Origin: Methylomicrobium sp035916875
GTDB taxonomy: Bacteria > Pseudomonadota > Gammaproteobacteria > Methylococcales > Methylomonadaceae
Reading direction: 5' to 3'
NCBI RefSeq assembly: GCF_035916875.1
Contig: NZ_JAXUHN010000018.1
Coordinates: 1-13,015, forward strand
Length of the DNA: 13,015 bases
The notes under the pieces are model-generated. The model worked only from the letters and a program-made list of their open reading frames with translations, made no database searches and was not told the origin of the DNA. The position numbers and the translations under genes were made by a program. Of the stretch, positions 1-6,805 are shown piece by piece. How positions within the stretch are numbered: position 1 is the first letter of the stretch; every line of letters starts with the position of its first letter.

Positions 1-109
1 GAATTAGGGTCGCAGCCCATAATCGGCTCAGGCGTCGTAACCCTAACGGACTTTTGGATAGCAGTTTCGTGCGGTGTGGATTCGCTAACGTGCAATCGGA
101 ATTGTTCAT
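1..109 (-). CDS. Unidentified protein, N-terminal part (gene runs off the left edge)
   Basis: An open frame starts at an ATG at 109 and reads leftward to the window edge without a stop, giving 36 codons. It begins MNNSDCTLANPHRTKLLSKS. A strong Shine-Dalgarno sequence, AAGGAG (115-120 on the minus strand), lies 5 bases upstream of the ATG, and this is the main reason to believe the gene. The visible part is basic, with many Arg, Lys, Ser and Leu, and shows no domain that I recognise. The tail of the visible part (Leu, Trp, Ala, Thr, Leu, Ile) could be the start of a hydrophobic segment. No function can be assigned from this fragment. A short spurious frame with a chance ribosome binding site remains possible. 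Confidence 0.45.
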   Translation of the reverse strand, partial: MNNSDCTLANPHRTKLLSKSPLGLRRLSRLWAATLI

Positions 110-199
110 AACCGCTCCTTATTGTCTAATTGACCTAATCGATTAGTCTCGCCTCGATGTTGTTATTATCGTTTAACTATCTTTTAGGGCGGATAGATT

Positions 200-375
200 T
201 ATCGGATGCGGGGGGACGGTTAGCTCCACCAGCATCTAGATATAGTGGCGGTCCTTGCTCAAAAAAGTCAACACTCCTATTAATTACTGGATCGTCACCG
301 AGGCGTACCAGCATGATAACGGTAATTAACTTAACATGTAGTAGGTGGGGCTAACCGTCCACCTCACTATCGGAT
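200..375. mobile_element. MITE-like element with terminal inverted repeats and 8-base direct repeats
   Basis: The core inverted repeat is 214-230 (ggacggttagctccacc) against 344-360, whose reverse complement differs at one base of 17. Outside the core, the ends can be extended as gcgggg (208-213) and gtgaggt (reverse complement of 361-367), which are similar with one gap. Immediately outside these lie two identical 8-base direct repeats, tatcggat, at 200-207 and 368-375. This is the layout expected of a transposed element of about 160 bases (208-367) with a target-site duplication. The interior encodes no transposase, so it would depend on an enzyme supplied in trans. Insertion sequence families with 8-base duplications include IS66, IS1595, IS256 and others, and I cannot assign one from the ends. 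The element sits 98 bases upstream of the left-edge gene's start and could affect its transcription. Confidence 0.55.
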
Positions 376-430
376 TATCTATTATCACAAAAAGTAACGA
401 TCAGCAAGAATTTCACTTTAAAATCGATGA

Positions 431-665
431 TCGCTGTTCAAAATTTTAGGGCCACCTCTCTATTCGCTGGTCTTCTTGCTCCTGGTTCTGCTGTCAAAAG
501 ACCTCATCGCGCAAGCTATTGAAAATTTTATTGGAAAAGCATCCTGGAGTCGGTACGGTAACGCACATTGGAGATAATCCATTTCTGCAAAGCATCCATG
601 ATGAGTGCGGTGAAGTCGTGAATGAACTTAAGCGATATTTGCGAACCGGTTCGCGCATCAAGTAA
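431..665 (+). pseudogene. Possible decayed coding remnant in two overlapping frames
   Basis: Two plus-strand frames look more protein-like than background. The first is open from 431 to a TAA at 575-577. It contains a hydrophobic stretch (LYSLVFLLLVLL) followed by SKDLIAQAIENFIGKASW. The second is open from 450 to a TAA at 663-665 and ends HDECGEVVNELKRYLRTGSR followed by Ile-Lys. They could be one gene broken by a frameshift near 530-545. No ATG with a ribosome binding site opens either frame, and I recognise no family. They may equally be chance open frames in a decayed intergenic region next to a probable transposon. Confidence 0.22.
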
Positions 666-715
666 TAACGCGACATGGTGGAGGTAACTGAGTTGCGCTC
701 ATTACCCTTTTCGCA

Positions 716-928
716 CCACCTGACATGCGGTTTTCCGCACCCGGTGGTTGAACTCGGCAACATAAGCTATCGCAAAATCTGATTGTCCATAGGTACAAAT
801 AGCGCAAATGCGGGGTGTTTAAGGCCATAGGCGGATTCGCGCCAGCCATCCGCCTAAATTAAAAGCAAAACAATCTTGGCTACGGTGGATTGCTTTGGGA
901 ACATCCGCCATGCCTTTGCTTTTGGCGG
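716..928. repeat. Cluster of three hairpins in non-coding DNA
   Basis: Three inverted repeats stand close together in a stretch without a gene. First, ccacc (716-720) and tgcgg (726-730) pair with ccgca (735-739) and ggtgg (743-747) around a tttt loop, with a small internal loop. Second, taggcggat (828-836) pairs perfectly with atccgccta (848-856) around an 11-base loop. Third, ccgcca (905-910) pairs with tggcgg (923-928). None is followed by a T-run on either strand, so they are not ordinary intrinsic terminators. The first resembles the short tgcgg-tttt-ccgca hairpins seen near some retroelements and intergenic repeats, but no reverse transcriptase is present. Whether this is a repeat relic, a structured RNA or chance cannot be decided here. 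Confidence 0.4.
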
Positions 929-956
929 TTAGCTAAAATAGACAGCCTTCTTAAGC

Positions 957-984
957 AAAAAAGGGCGCATCATGCGCCCTTTTT
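957..984 (-). terminator. Intrinsic terminator of the transketolase-family gene (bidirectional shape)
   Basis: gggcgca (963-969) pairs perfectly with tgcgccc (973-979) around a 3-base loop. On the minus strand the stem is followed by six Ts (957-962), and on the plus strand by five (980-984). It lies 16 bases beyond the stop codon of the minus-strand gene at 1001, which makes it the natural terminator of that gene. It could also stop plus-strand transcription coming from the left. Confidence 0.88.
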
Positions 985-1000
985 CATCAAGCCAATCGAC

Positions 1001-2896
1001 TTACCGCATCGACTTGATCTTCGCGATGATGCCGACCGGATCGAGGCCTTGATGCGGGAATTGTTCCCACAAACCGCCGCAGCCTTCCTTGTGGGTACCG
1101 ATATGCGCGAATTTAGGCGTGAAGCCGCGTTCGAGCAACCAGGAACCGTAACGGCTGCCGAGGCCGGTCTTGCGGTTGAACGATTCGACGATCAGCACCA
1201 ACGGCGACTTGCCGACCTTGGCCAGCATGTCTTCATCGATCGCGTTCAAGGTCGGTTTGTTGATCAAACCGATATCGATACCTTCTTCTTTCAGGCGCTC
1301 GACAGCATCCAGCGCGCGGTACAACGCTTCGCCGAAGCTGATGATGTAGCCTTGGGTGCCTTCGCGAATTACTTCGTCCTTGCCGGAAACGAATTTGTAA
1401 TCGCCGCCAAAGCGTTCGTTGCCGTTTTCGTCCAAAATGATCGGTGTTTTCGAACGGGTCGAGAAGATGAAACGCAATCCCTCATCGTGGAATACGCTTT
1501 CGACGCAGGCGCGCATTTGATTCGGATCGGCCGGGAAATACAGGTTAGTCGCATAAGCATCGTCCAGACCGTTGTCCGCGAACAGGCTGTTCAAACCGAA
1601 ATGGCAGGTGTTGTCGGCCATGTCGTCGATACCGGAATGCGAATAATGGCTGAGTACGTTCGAATTGTTCAGGCGCGCCATCGTGATTTCGGAAATGTTC
1701 ATTTCCAGAAACGCGCTGAAGGTGCCGAAAATGCCCTGTTTTCCTTTTTCCATGCCGAAACCGGCCGCCGCGGAGAAGTTGCCGCGCTCCATGATGCCGG
1801 AGGAAATGAAGACTTCAGGATAAGCGTTGTGAATCTTGATCAAGCCGCAGGAGCCTTCGAGATCGCTGTCGATCACGCGGACTTTGGCGATACGCTCTTC
1901 TTCGCTCATTTTACCCAATACCGCGACACAGGCATCGCCGAAGACGTTGCGGTTAGCGTCCCACTTATCGCTGGAGCCCTTGAAGGTGTAGTTTTGCTTG
2001 GCCGGCGTCGCGCTTTTCAGCAGCTCGATCGCCGCGGTGTAGCCGCGCGCTTCGAGGTATTCGATCGCGTGTTTGACCGAGATCACGTCGTGGCCGTGGT
2101 TCGAGCCTTCGATGCCCGGAATGCCTGGGCACATCTTTCGGTGATTGATCACCGCGACCGGGCCTTCGGTGTTGATCGCCTGGATGATCCGCGCATACAG
2201 GCCGTCGATGTCTTCGCCATCGCCTTCGAGCACGGTCACGCCGTGGCCGCGCAGGGTTTGCGCGGTCGAACAGCCTTTCAGGTAATGCGATGGGTGGCCC
2301 GCGATGGTCACATCGTTGTCGTCGATCAACAGTTTGACATTCAGCCCTTGTGCGACCGACAAACGCGCCGCCTCGGCGTCGTCCCCTTCCTGTTGCGAAC
2401 CGTCGGAGCCCAGACAGAAAACGGTCTTGCTCGGATTCGCCATCGCCACGCCGTTTACATACGGCCACATGTGACCCAGACGACCGGAGCTGAATTTGAC
2501 GCCGGGAGTAAAGCCCAATTCAGGGTGGCCCGGCAAATGGGAATGCGCTTCGCGGTACAGCATCAATTTTTCGGCGGGCATGTCGCCGTTTAATACCGAC
2601 ATCAGATATTGGGTCGCGACCCGATGGCCGGCTTCGTCGAAAAAGATAGGAACGAAGTCATTTGATCCGCGGAACAGCGCGTCCAGGATCATCACTTCGG
2701 GAACGGTGTCGTACGGACCGCCGGTATGACCGCCCACGCCCCGCGCCGCGCCGGTTGCGGTAAAGAAGACGATCGCATCGCGGCAAAGCTGGATATTGGC
2801 CTTGAGCGCCGCTTTTTGATCCGGCGATAATGTCGGATTGCCGGCAGTCAGCGAAACGCGCTTATAGGCGCCCAGATCGATTGGGAATTGTGCCAT
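1001..2896 (-). CDS. Transketolase-family protein (divergent, ThDP-dependent)
   Basis: This cytoplasmic enzyme of 631 residues is probably thiamine-diphosphate dependent and moves two-carbon ketol units between sugar phosphates. ThDP-binding N-terminal domain: a modified GDG motif GSDGSQQEG at 163-171 followed by IDDNDVTIAG at 191-200, equivalent to the GDG...N signature and the DDNxITIDG stretch of transketolases. A central pyrimidine domain follows, with the probable catalytic Glu at 370 in GIMERGNFSAAAGFG and SHSGIDDMADNTCHFGL at 419-435. A C-terminal domain covers about 510-631. Length is near the usual 630-670. The conserved N-terminal SGHPG segment is replaced by VGGHTGGPYDT (54-64), so the protein belongs to a divergent branch and its substrate is uncertain. 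I chose the ATG at 2896 over an upstream in-frame TTG (2911) because GGAGAG (2904-2909) lies 7 bases before it and would fall inside the longer reading. The gene is monocistronic, with its own terminator just downstream. Confidence 0.88.
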   Translation of the reverse strand: MAQFPIDLGAYKRVSLTAGNPTLSPDQKAALKANIQLCRDAIVFFTATGAARGVGGHTGGPYDTVPEVMILDALFRGSNDFVPIFFDEAGHRVATQYLMSVLNGDMPAEKLMLYREAHSHLPGHPELGFTPGVKFSSGRLGHMWPYVNGVAMANPSKTVFCLGSDGSQQEGDDAEAARLSVAQGLNVKLLIDDNDVTIAGHPSHYLKGCSTAQTLRGHGVTVLEGDGEDIDGLYARIIQAINTEGPVAVINHRKMCPGIPGIEGSNHGHDVISVKHAIEYLEARGYTAAIELLKSATPAKQNYTFKGSSDKWDANRNVFGDACVAVLGKMSEEERIAKVRVIDSDLEGSCGLIKIHNAYPEVFISSGIMERGNFSAAAGFGMEKGKQGIFGTFSAFLEMNISEITMARLNNSNVLSHYSHSGIDDMADNTCHFGLNSLFADNGLDDAYATNLYFPADPNQMRACVESVFHDEGLRFIFSTRSKTPIILDENGNERFGGDYKFVSGKDEVIREGTQGYIISFGEALYRALDAVERLKEEGIDIGLINKPTLNAIDEDMLAKVGKSPLVLIVESFNRKTGLGSRYGSWLLERGFTPKFAHIGTHKEGCGGLWEQFPHQGLDPVGIIAKIKSMR

Positions 2897-3100
2897 GATT
2901 GTGCTCTCCAATTGTTTTGTGTTTTTGTTATTGGGTGGTTTTTTCGCAACTCCTTTGCGATTATTTTGCCTCGGTCTATTTTAACCTAAAAAATCGCGCC
3001 GCCGCTTAATTTTGCTGAAAACAGGCAGGTTTTGACTCCATGCATCACAGCCGGCCAGCATCTTCATAAAATAGCCTGGATGGCAAATCGCCGACATTAA

Positions 3101-3129
3101 TTGAACATTGTTTAATTAAGCGCTATAGT
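3101..3129 (+). promoter_or_regulatory. Candidate sigma-70 promoter of aas
   Basis: TTGAAC (3101-3106) and TATAGT (3124-3129) are separated by exactly 17 bases. They match the -35 and -10 consensus at 4 and 5 of 6 positions. Transcription would start near 3136, leaving a leader of about 50 bases before the aas start codon. The surrounding DNA is AT-rich. The call is from pattern only. Confidence 0.5.
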
Positions 3130-3184
3130 AATCTTCATTCCGGTGATTTTGATAGTTTGATAAGATGAAATGAGGAGGATTAAT

Positions 3185-5356
3185 ATGCTGAAACAACTTT
3201 TGCGTTTTACGGTAAAACTGATCATTAAAGTTCTGTACCGCATCGAAATTCACGGCATCGAAAACTACCACGCTGCCGGCAGACGGGTACTGATCGTCGC
3301 CAACCACACCTCATTTCTCGATCCGATGTTGCTCTGGTTGTTTTTACCGGACGACATTACTTTCGCGATCAATACACACATCTCGGAACGCTGGTGGCTA
3401 AGGCCATTCCTCGGGCTGTCCAAAGTGTTTCGGATGGACCCGACTCACCCGTTGTCATTGAAGGACCTCACCCATCACCTACAGCACGACACCAAAACGG
3501 TGATCTTTCCGGAAGGACGCATCACGGTCACCGGTACCTTGATGAAGATTTACGACGGCACCGCCATGGTCGCCGACAAATCGCAAGCGGCGGTGCTGCC
3601 GATACGGATCGAGGGAGCCAAATATACGCACTTTTCACGGCTGCAAAACGTAGTCCGTCTACGCTGGTTTCCGAAAATCATGATTCAGATTCTGCCGCCG
3701 ACCCGGATTCAGGCGCCCGAGTATTTGAAAGGCAAGTCCCGCAGGCGCTACTGCGGTCATTTATTAGCCGACATCATGACCGAAATGATGTTTGCGACCA
3801 GTCATTACCGGCAGACGATATTTTCCGCGCTGCTCGACGCGCGCCGGGTTCACGGCGGCAAGTTTGCGATCGCCGATGATTTGGCGCGTAAACCGATCAG
3901 TTACAACACCCTGATCACCCGCACGATTGCCTTGGGCAATCTAATCGCCACGATTACTGAAACGAGTGAAAATGTCGGCGTGATGCTGCCAAACTCGACG
4001 AATACGCTCTGCGTGGTGCTGGGCCTACAAATGCATCAGCGCGTTCCCGCGATGCTCAACTTTTCGACCGGTTCGGCCAGCATGGTATCCGCCTGCAAAA
4101 TAGCCCTGGTCAAAACGGTGCTCACCTCGCGTCAATTCATCGAAAAAGGCAAATTGCACGAAGACGCGGCGCATCTGGCCGAGAATGTCAGACTGGTTTT
4201 TCTGGAAGACTTGGCAAAACAGATGACCCCGACGACCAAACTGAAAGCCCTATTACTTAGCCATACCACCGGACTCTGGTACAAGTCGCACCACATCGAT
4301 CCTGACCATCCGGCCGCCGTACTGTTTACGTCCGGTTCCGAAGGTACACCGAAAGGGGTGGTGCTGTCGTATTCGAACATCCTGGGCAATCTGAAACAAC
4401 TCGAATCGGTGATCAATTTCAATCCGCAGGATGTGGTGCTGAACTTCTTGCCGATGTTCCACTCGTTCGGCTTCACGGTCGGTTCGATGCTGCCGGTACT
4501 GAACGGCATGCAAGTGTTCTTTTATCCGACCCCCCTGCATTTTGCGGTGATTCCTGAAATCGCTTACGAAATCAAGGCGACGGTGATGTTCGGTACGAAT
4601 ACCTTTTTGGCCGCCTACGGTAAAAAGGCCAATCCTTACGATTTTTACCGGATGCGTTACGTGGTCGCCGGCGCCGAAAAATTACAGGAAAACACCCGCG
4701 CGCTGTGGGCCGAAAAATTCGGTATCCGCATCCTTGAAGGCTACGGCGCAACCGAAACGACGCCGATCACCTCGGTCAACACGCCGATGTGCTTCAAGGC
4801 CGGCACCGTCGGCCGCTTTATGCCGAGCATGAAATATCAACTGGAACCGATCCCCGGCATCGAAGGCGCCGGCCAATTGCATGTGAGCGGCCCTAATATC
4901 ATGAAGGGCTATCTGCTCGCGCCGAATCCCGGCAAACTGGTGCCGCCCGAATCGAAATACGGCAAGGGGTGGTACGACACCGGCGACATCGTCTCGGTCG
5001 ACGATGAAGGCTATATTACGATCAAGGGCCGCAGCAAACGCTTCGCGAAAGTGAGCGGCGAAATGGTGTCATTAACCGCGGTCGAACAACTGGCGATCGA
5101 AGCCTGGCCGGAAGCCCACCATGCCGCGGTCAGTTTGCCCGATCCGAAAAAAGGCGAACAGGTGATTCTGCTGACCACGCACAAAGGCGCCACCCTGCAT
5201 GACCTGGCCAAATCGGCGGTCGGTGTCGCTCAAATCAGTCTGCCGAGGAAGGTGATCGTCATTGACGCAGTGCCGGTGCTGGCGACCGGCAAGACCAATT
5301 ATCTGGCGGCAACCGAACTCGCTGCTGCCCAGGTATTAAAAGCTGAAAATAGCTAA
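3185..5356 (+). CDS. aas: Aas: 2-acyl-glycerophosphoethanolamine acyltransferase / acyl-ACP synthetase
   Basis: This bifunctional inner-membrane enzyme has 723 residues, against 719 in E. coli Aas. It re-acylates lysophospholipids such as 2-acyl-glycerophosphoethanolamine using fatty acid, ATP and acyl carrier protein. The N-terminal PlsC-type acyltransferase domain (about 10-205) has the NHTSFLD box (catalytic His41, Asp46) and FPEGR at 108-112. The C-terminal adenylation domain (about 225-715) has the P-loop FTSGSEGTPKG (381-391), EGYGATETTP (518-527), YDTGD (597-601), the hinge GRSKRFAKVSGE (615-626) and the likely catalytic Lys703 in LATGKTN. All key residues are intact. The start is the ATG at 3185 because a perfect AGGAGG (3173-3178) precedes it by 6 bases. 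An in-frame ATG at 3170 would place that ribosome binding site inside the gene. In E. coli, aas is co-transcribed with lplT. Here lplT lies about 1.45 kb downstream, beyond a reversed permease gene. Confidence 0.95.
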   Translation: MLKQLLRFTVKLIIKVLYRIEIHGIENYHAAGRRVLIVANHTSFLDPMLLWLFLPDDITFAINTHISERWWLRPFLGLSKVFRMDPTHPLSLKDLTHHLQHDTKTVIFPEGRITVTGTLMKIYDGTAMVADKSQAAVLPIRIEGAKYTHFSRLQNVVRLRWFPKIMIQILPPTRIQAPEYLKGKSRRRYCGHLLADIMTEMMFATSHYRQTIFSALLDARRVHGGKFAIADDLARKPISYNTLITRTIALGNLIATITETSENVGVMLPNSTNTLCVVLGLQMHQRVPAMLNFSTGSASMVSACKIALVKTVLTSRQFIEKGKLHEDAAHLAENVRLVFLEDLAKQMTPTTKLKALLLSHTTGLWYKSHHIDPDHPAAVLFTSGSEGTPKGVVLSYSNILGNLKQLESVINFNPQDVVLNFLPMFHSFGFTVGSMLPVLNGMQVFFYPTPLHFAVIPEIAYEIKATVMFGTNTFLAAYGKKANPYDFYRMRYVVAGAEKLQENTRALWAEKFGIRILEGYGATETTPITSVNTPMCFKAGTVGRFMPSMKYQLEPIPGIEGAGQLHVSGPNIMKGYLLAPNPGKLVPPESKYGKGWYDTGDIVSVDDEGYITIKGRSKRFAKVSGEMVSLTAVEQLAIEAWPEAHHAAVSLPDPKKGEQVILLTTHKGATLHDLAKSAVGVAQISLPRKVIVIDAVPVLATGKTNYLAATELAAAQVLKAENS

Positions 5357-5415
5357 TTCCGGGAAAAATAAGTTTAAATGGACCTCAGCATAGCAACATG
5401 CCGTGCTGAATTCCG

Positions 5416-5532
5416 TATCCAGGTTTGATGAAAAGCGTCCTTAGAACTCCTCAGAACTGTCGATTGACTCTTACGTCATTCCCTATCGTCAAACAACCTG
5501 GATATCCCGCCGACGTATTCACTTATTCGGCG
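5416..5532. repeat. Inverted repeats in the convergent gap between aas and the permease
   Basis: The 281-base gap between the converging stop codons holds no gene. tatccaggtttgatg (5416-5430) is mirrored by cgtcaaacaacctggata (5487-5504), which pairs except for a 3-base insertion and one mismatch. Next to it, cgccga (5508-5513) pairs with tcggcg (5527-5532). A smaller tcagca...tgctga pair lies just upstream, near 5388-5409. The phrases cgtcattccc and cctggata resemble dispersed intergenic repeats (REP-like) of proteobacteria. The structure may help end transcription from both sides, but no T-run follows the stems. Confidence 0.4.
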
Positions 5533-5637
5533 AGATCGACGGATGATTGATGCTTGCAAAAAGTACCAAAAACCCGAAAGTTTTGAAAACCCAGGGGGTC
5601 AACTGACTGGAGTTCCATCTCATTCCGCTCTCTCGAT

Positions 5638-6753
5638 TCAACCAGGGCTGATGCTGTAAACCGCCCCGGCCATCAAGGCGGCACAAGGCAGCGTCAGCAA
5701 CCAGGAAAGCACGATCGACTTGATCACCGACAGGTGCGCCTTACCCGACAGCAAGCCGATACCAAACAAGGCGCCGACCGAAACATGCGTGGTCGAAACC
5801 GGCATGCCGAGTCTACTCGCGAACACGACCAGCAATGCGGTCGTCAGATTGGCAGACAAGCCCTGATTGGGGTCGATCGGGGTGATTTTGTGACTCATCG
5901 TTTCGGCCACGCGTTTCGCGCTGAACAATCCACCAAGAATCATCATCGCGGCGACCAATCCGATCGAAAAAGGAGCGCCCAAAGCGGGAACCAACAGCAA
6001 CAAGGCGGCGATTTTCGGCGTATCATTCAGTCCGCGCGCAAAACAGACCGCGCCGGCGCTAAGAAAATGAACGCCGTCGGCCATTTTCCGCCTATTCAGA
6101 CCCAGCAATACGCGCGCCTCCCGATTTACGCAATCGGCTTGTTTGCCAACCCTGAAACGCCGGATCGGGCCGTCAAACCAAGCCACATTGGTAGCACCGT
6201 TGCCGGCCAATAGCAGCGTCTCAGACTCTTCCTCGCAAAGACAGGCATTCGTATCCGAAGGCATTCGTCGCCTTAATCCGGCCGCAACCCAGGTCATGAT
6301 CATCGACGTCAGCATCGCGGCTATTGGACTTAACAGCAGCGGCAGCATAAAATGGCTGCCCAATGCGGCCAGATTGACTTCGCCGAATGCCGCGACCAAT
6401 GCACTGCCGATCATCGCGCCGAGTAGGGCGTGTGTCGTGGAAACTGGAAAACCAAGCCGGGTCGCCAATATCACGGTAGCGCCCGCTCCACTCGCAACCG
6501 CGGTCATGAAAGGAATCGAATGCACGAGCACATCCTGTACCAGACCTTTGCCGGAAAATTTAAGCAATAAGCCTTGCGCGAGATAAAACGAACAGAGCGA
6601 ACCCGCCAAGGTAGTTAGATTCGCCCACAGCAAGGCGCGCCGGTAATTTGCCGCGCCGCTGCCGAACAGCGAGGCGACGCCTTTGAAATTATCGTTGGCG
6701 CCATTCGCATAAGCCAGAAAACAAACCGCGATTAACAGGAAAGTGGTGGACAT
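5638..6753 (-). CDS. PiT-family inorganic phosphate (or related anion) permease
   Basis: This integral membrane protein of 371 residues belongs to the PiT family, which brings phosphate (in some branches sulfate) into the cell coupled to an ion. It shows the internal duplication typical of the family. Half 1 has ANGANDNF (16-23) and FPVSTTHALLGAMIG (102-116). Half 2 has ARGLNDTPK (239-247) and MPVSTTHVSVGALFGIG (317-333). About ten to twelve hydrophobic segments surround a polar central loop (about 162-228) with three cysteines (171, 173, 208). The first GAND motif continues NFKGVASLFGS rather than the VANAFG of standard PiT proteins, which indicates a side branch and leaves the substrate open. 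The ATG at 6753 is preferred over an in-frame TTG at 6759 because GGGAG (6760-6764) lies 6 bases upstream. The gene is divergent from lplT with a 52-base gap and convergent with aas. No PhoU-like partner is visible. Confidence 0.85.
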   Translation of the reverse strand: MSTTFLLIAVCFLAYANGANDNFKGVASLFGSGAANYRRALLWANLTTLAGSLCSFYLAQGLLLKFSGKGLVQDVLVHSIPFMTAVASGAGATVILATRLGFPVSTTHALLGAMIGSALVAAFGEVNLAALGSHFMLPLLLSPIAAMLTSMIMTWVAAGLRRRMPSDTNACLCEEESETLLLAGNGATNVAWFDGPIRRFRVGKQADCVNREARVLLGLNRRKMADGVHFLSAGAVCFARGLNDTPKIAALLLLVPALGAPFSIGLVAAMMILGGLFSAKRVAETMSHKITPIDPNQGLSANLTTALLVVFASRLGMPVSTTHVSVGALFGIGLLSGKAHLSVIKSIVLSWLLTLPCAALMAGAVYSISPG

Positions 6754-6805
6754 TGGCAACTCCCGAACGATTTAGGTTTAACGCTTTTTAACACGACTTC
6801 CCGTC

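Noticed and set aside
177..314. Minus-strand 45-codon frame (MLVRLGDDPVINRSVD...) crossing one end of the MITE-like element
   Set aside because: The peptide looks reasonable, but it runs through a terminal inverted repeat and out of the element. It has no Shine-Dalgarno sequence and matches no family I know.
157..354. Plus-strand 65-codon frame inside the MITE-like region
   Set aside because: It spans most of the inverted-repeat element, has no ribosome binding site and no protein-like features.
716..747. The tgcgg-tttt-ccgca hairpin as a sign of a group II intron
   Set aside because: No reverse transcriptase, maturase frame or recognisable domain V is present nearby. A short GC hairpin alone is not evidence of an intron.
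890..2593. Long plus-strand open frame (567 codons) opposite the transketolase-family gene
   Set aside because: It lies wholly over the minus-strand gene and its terminator. The translation has no recognisable domain and the Ala/Val/Arg/Asp-rich composition expected of the antisense of a GC-rich gene. The start has no ribosome binding site.
5458..5463. TGTCGA between aas and the permease gene
   Set aside because: The position 17 bases downstream reads ccctat rather than CGA, and no plus-strand gene follows.
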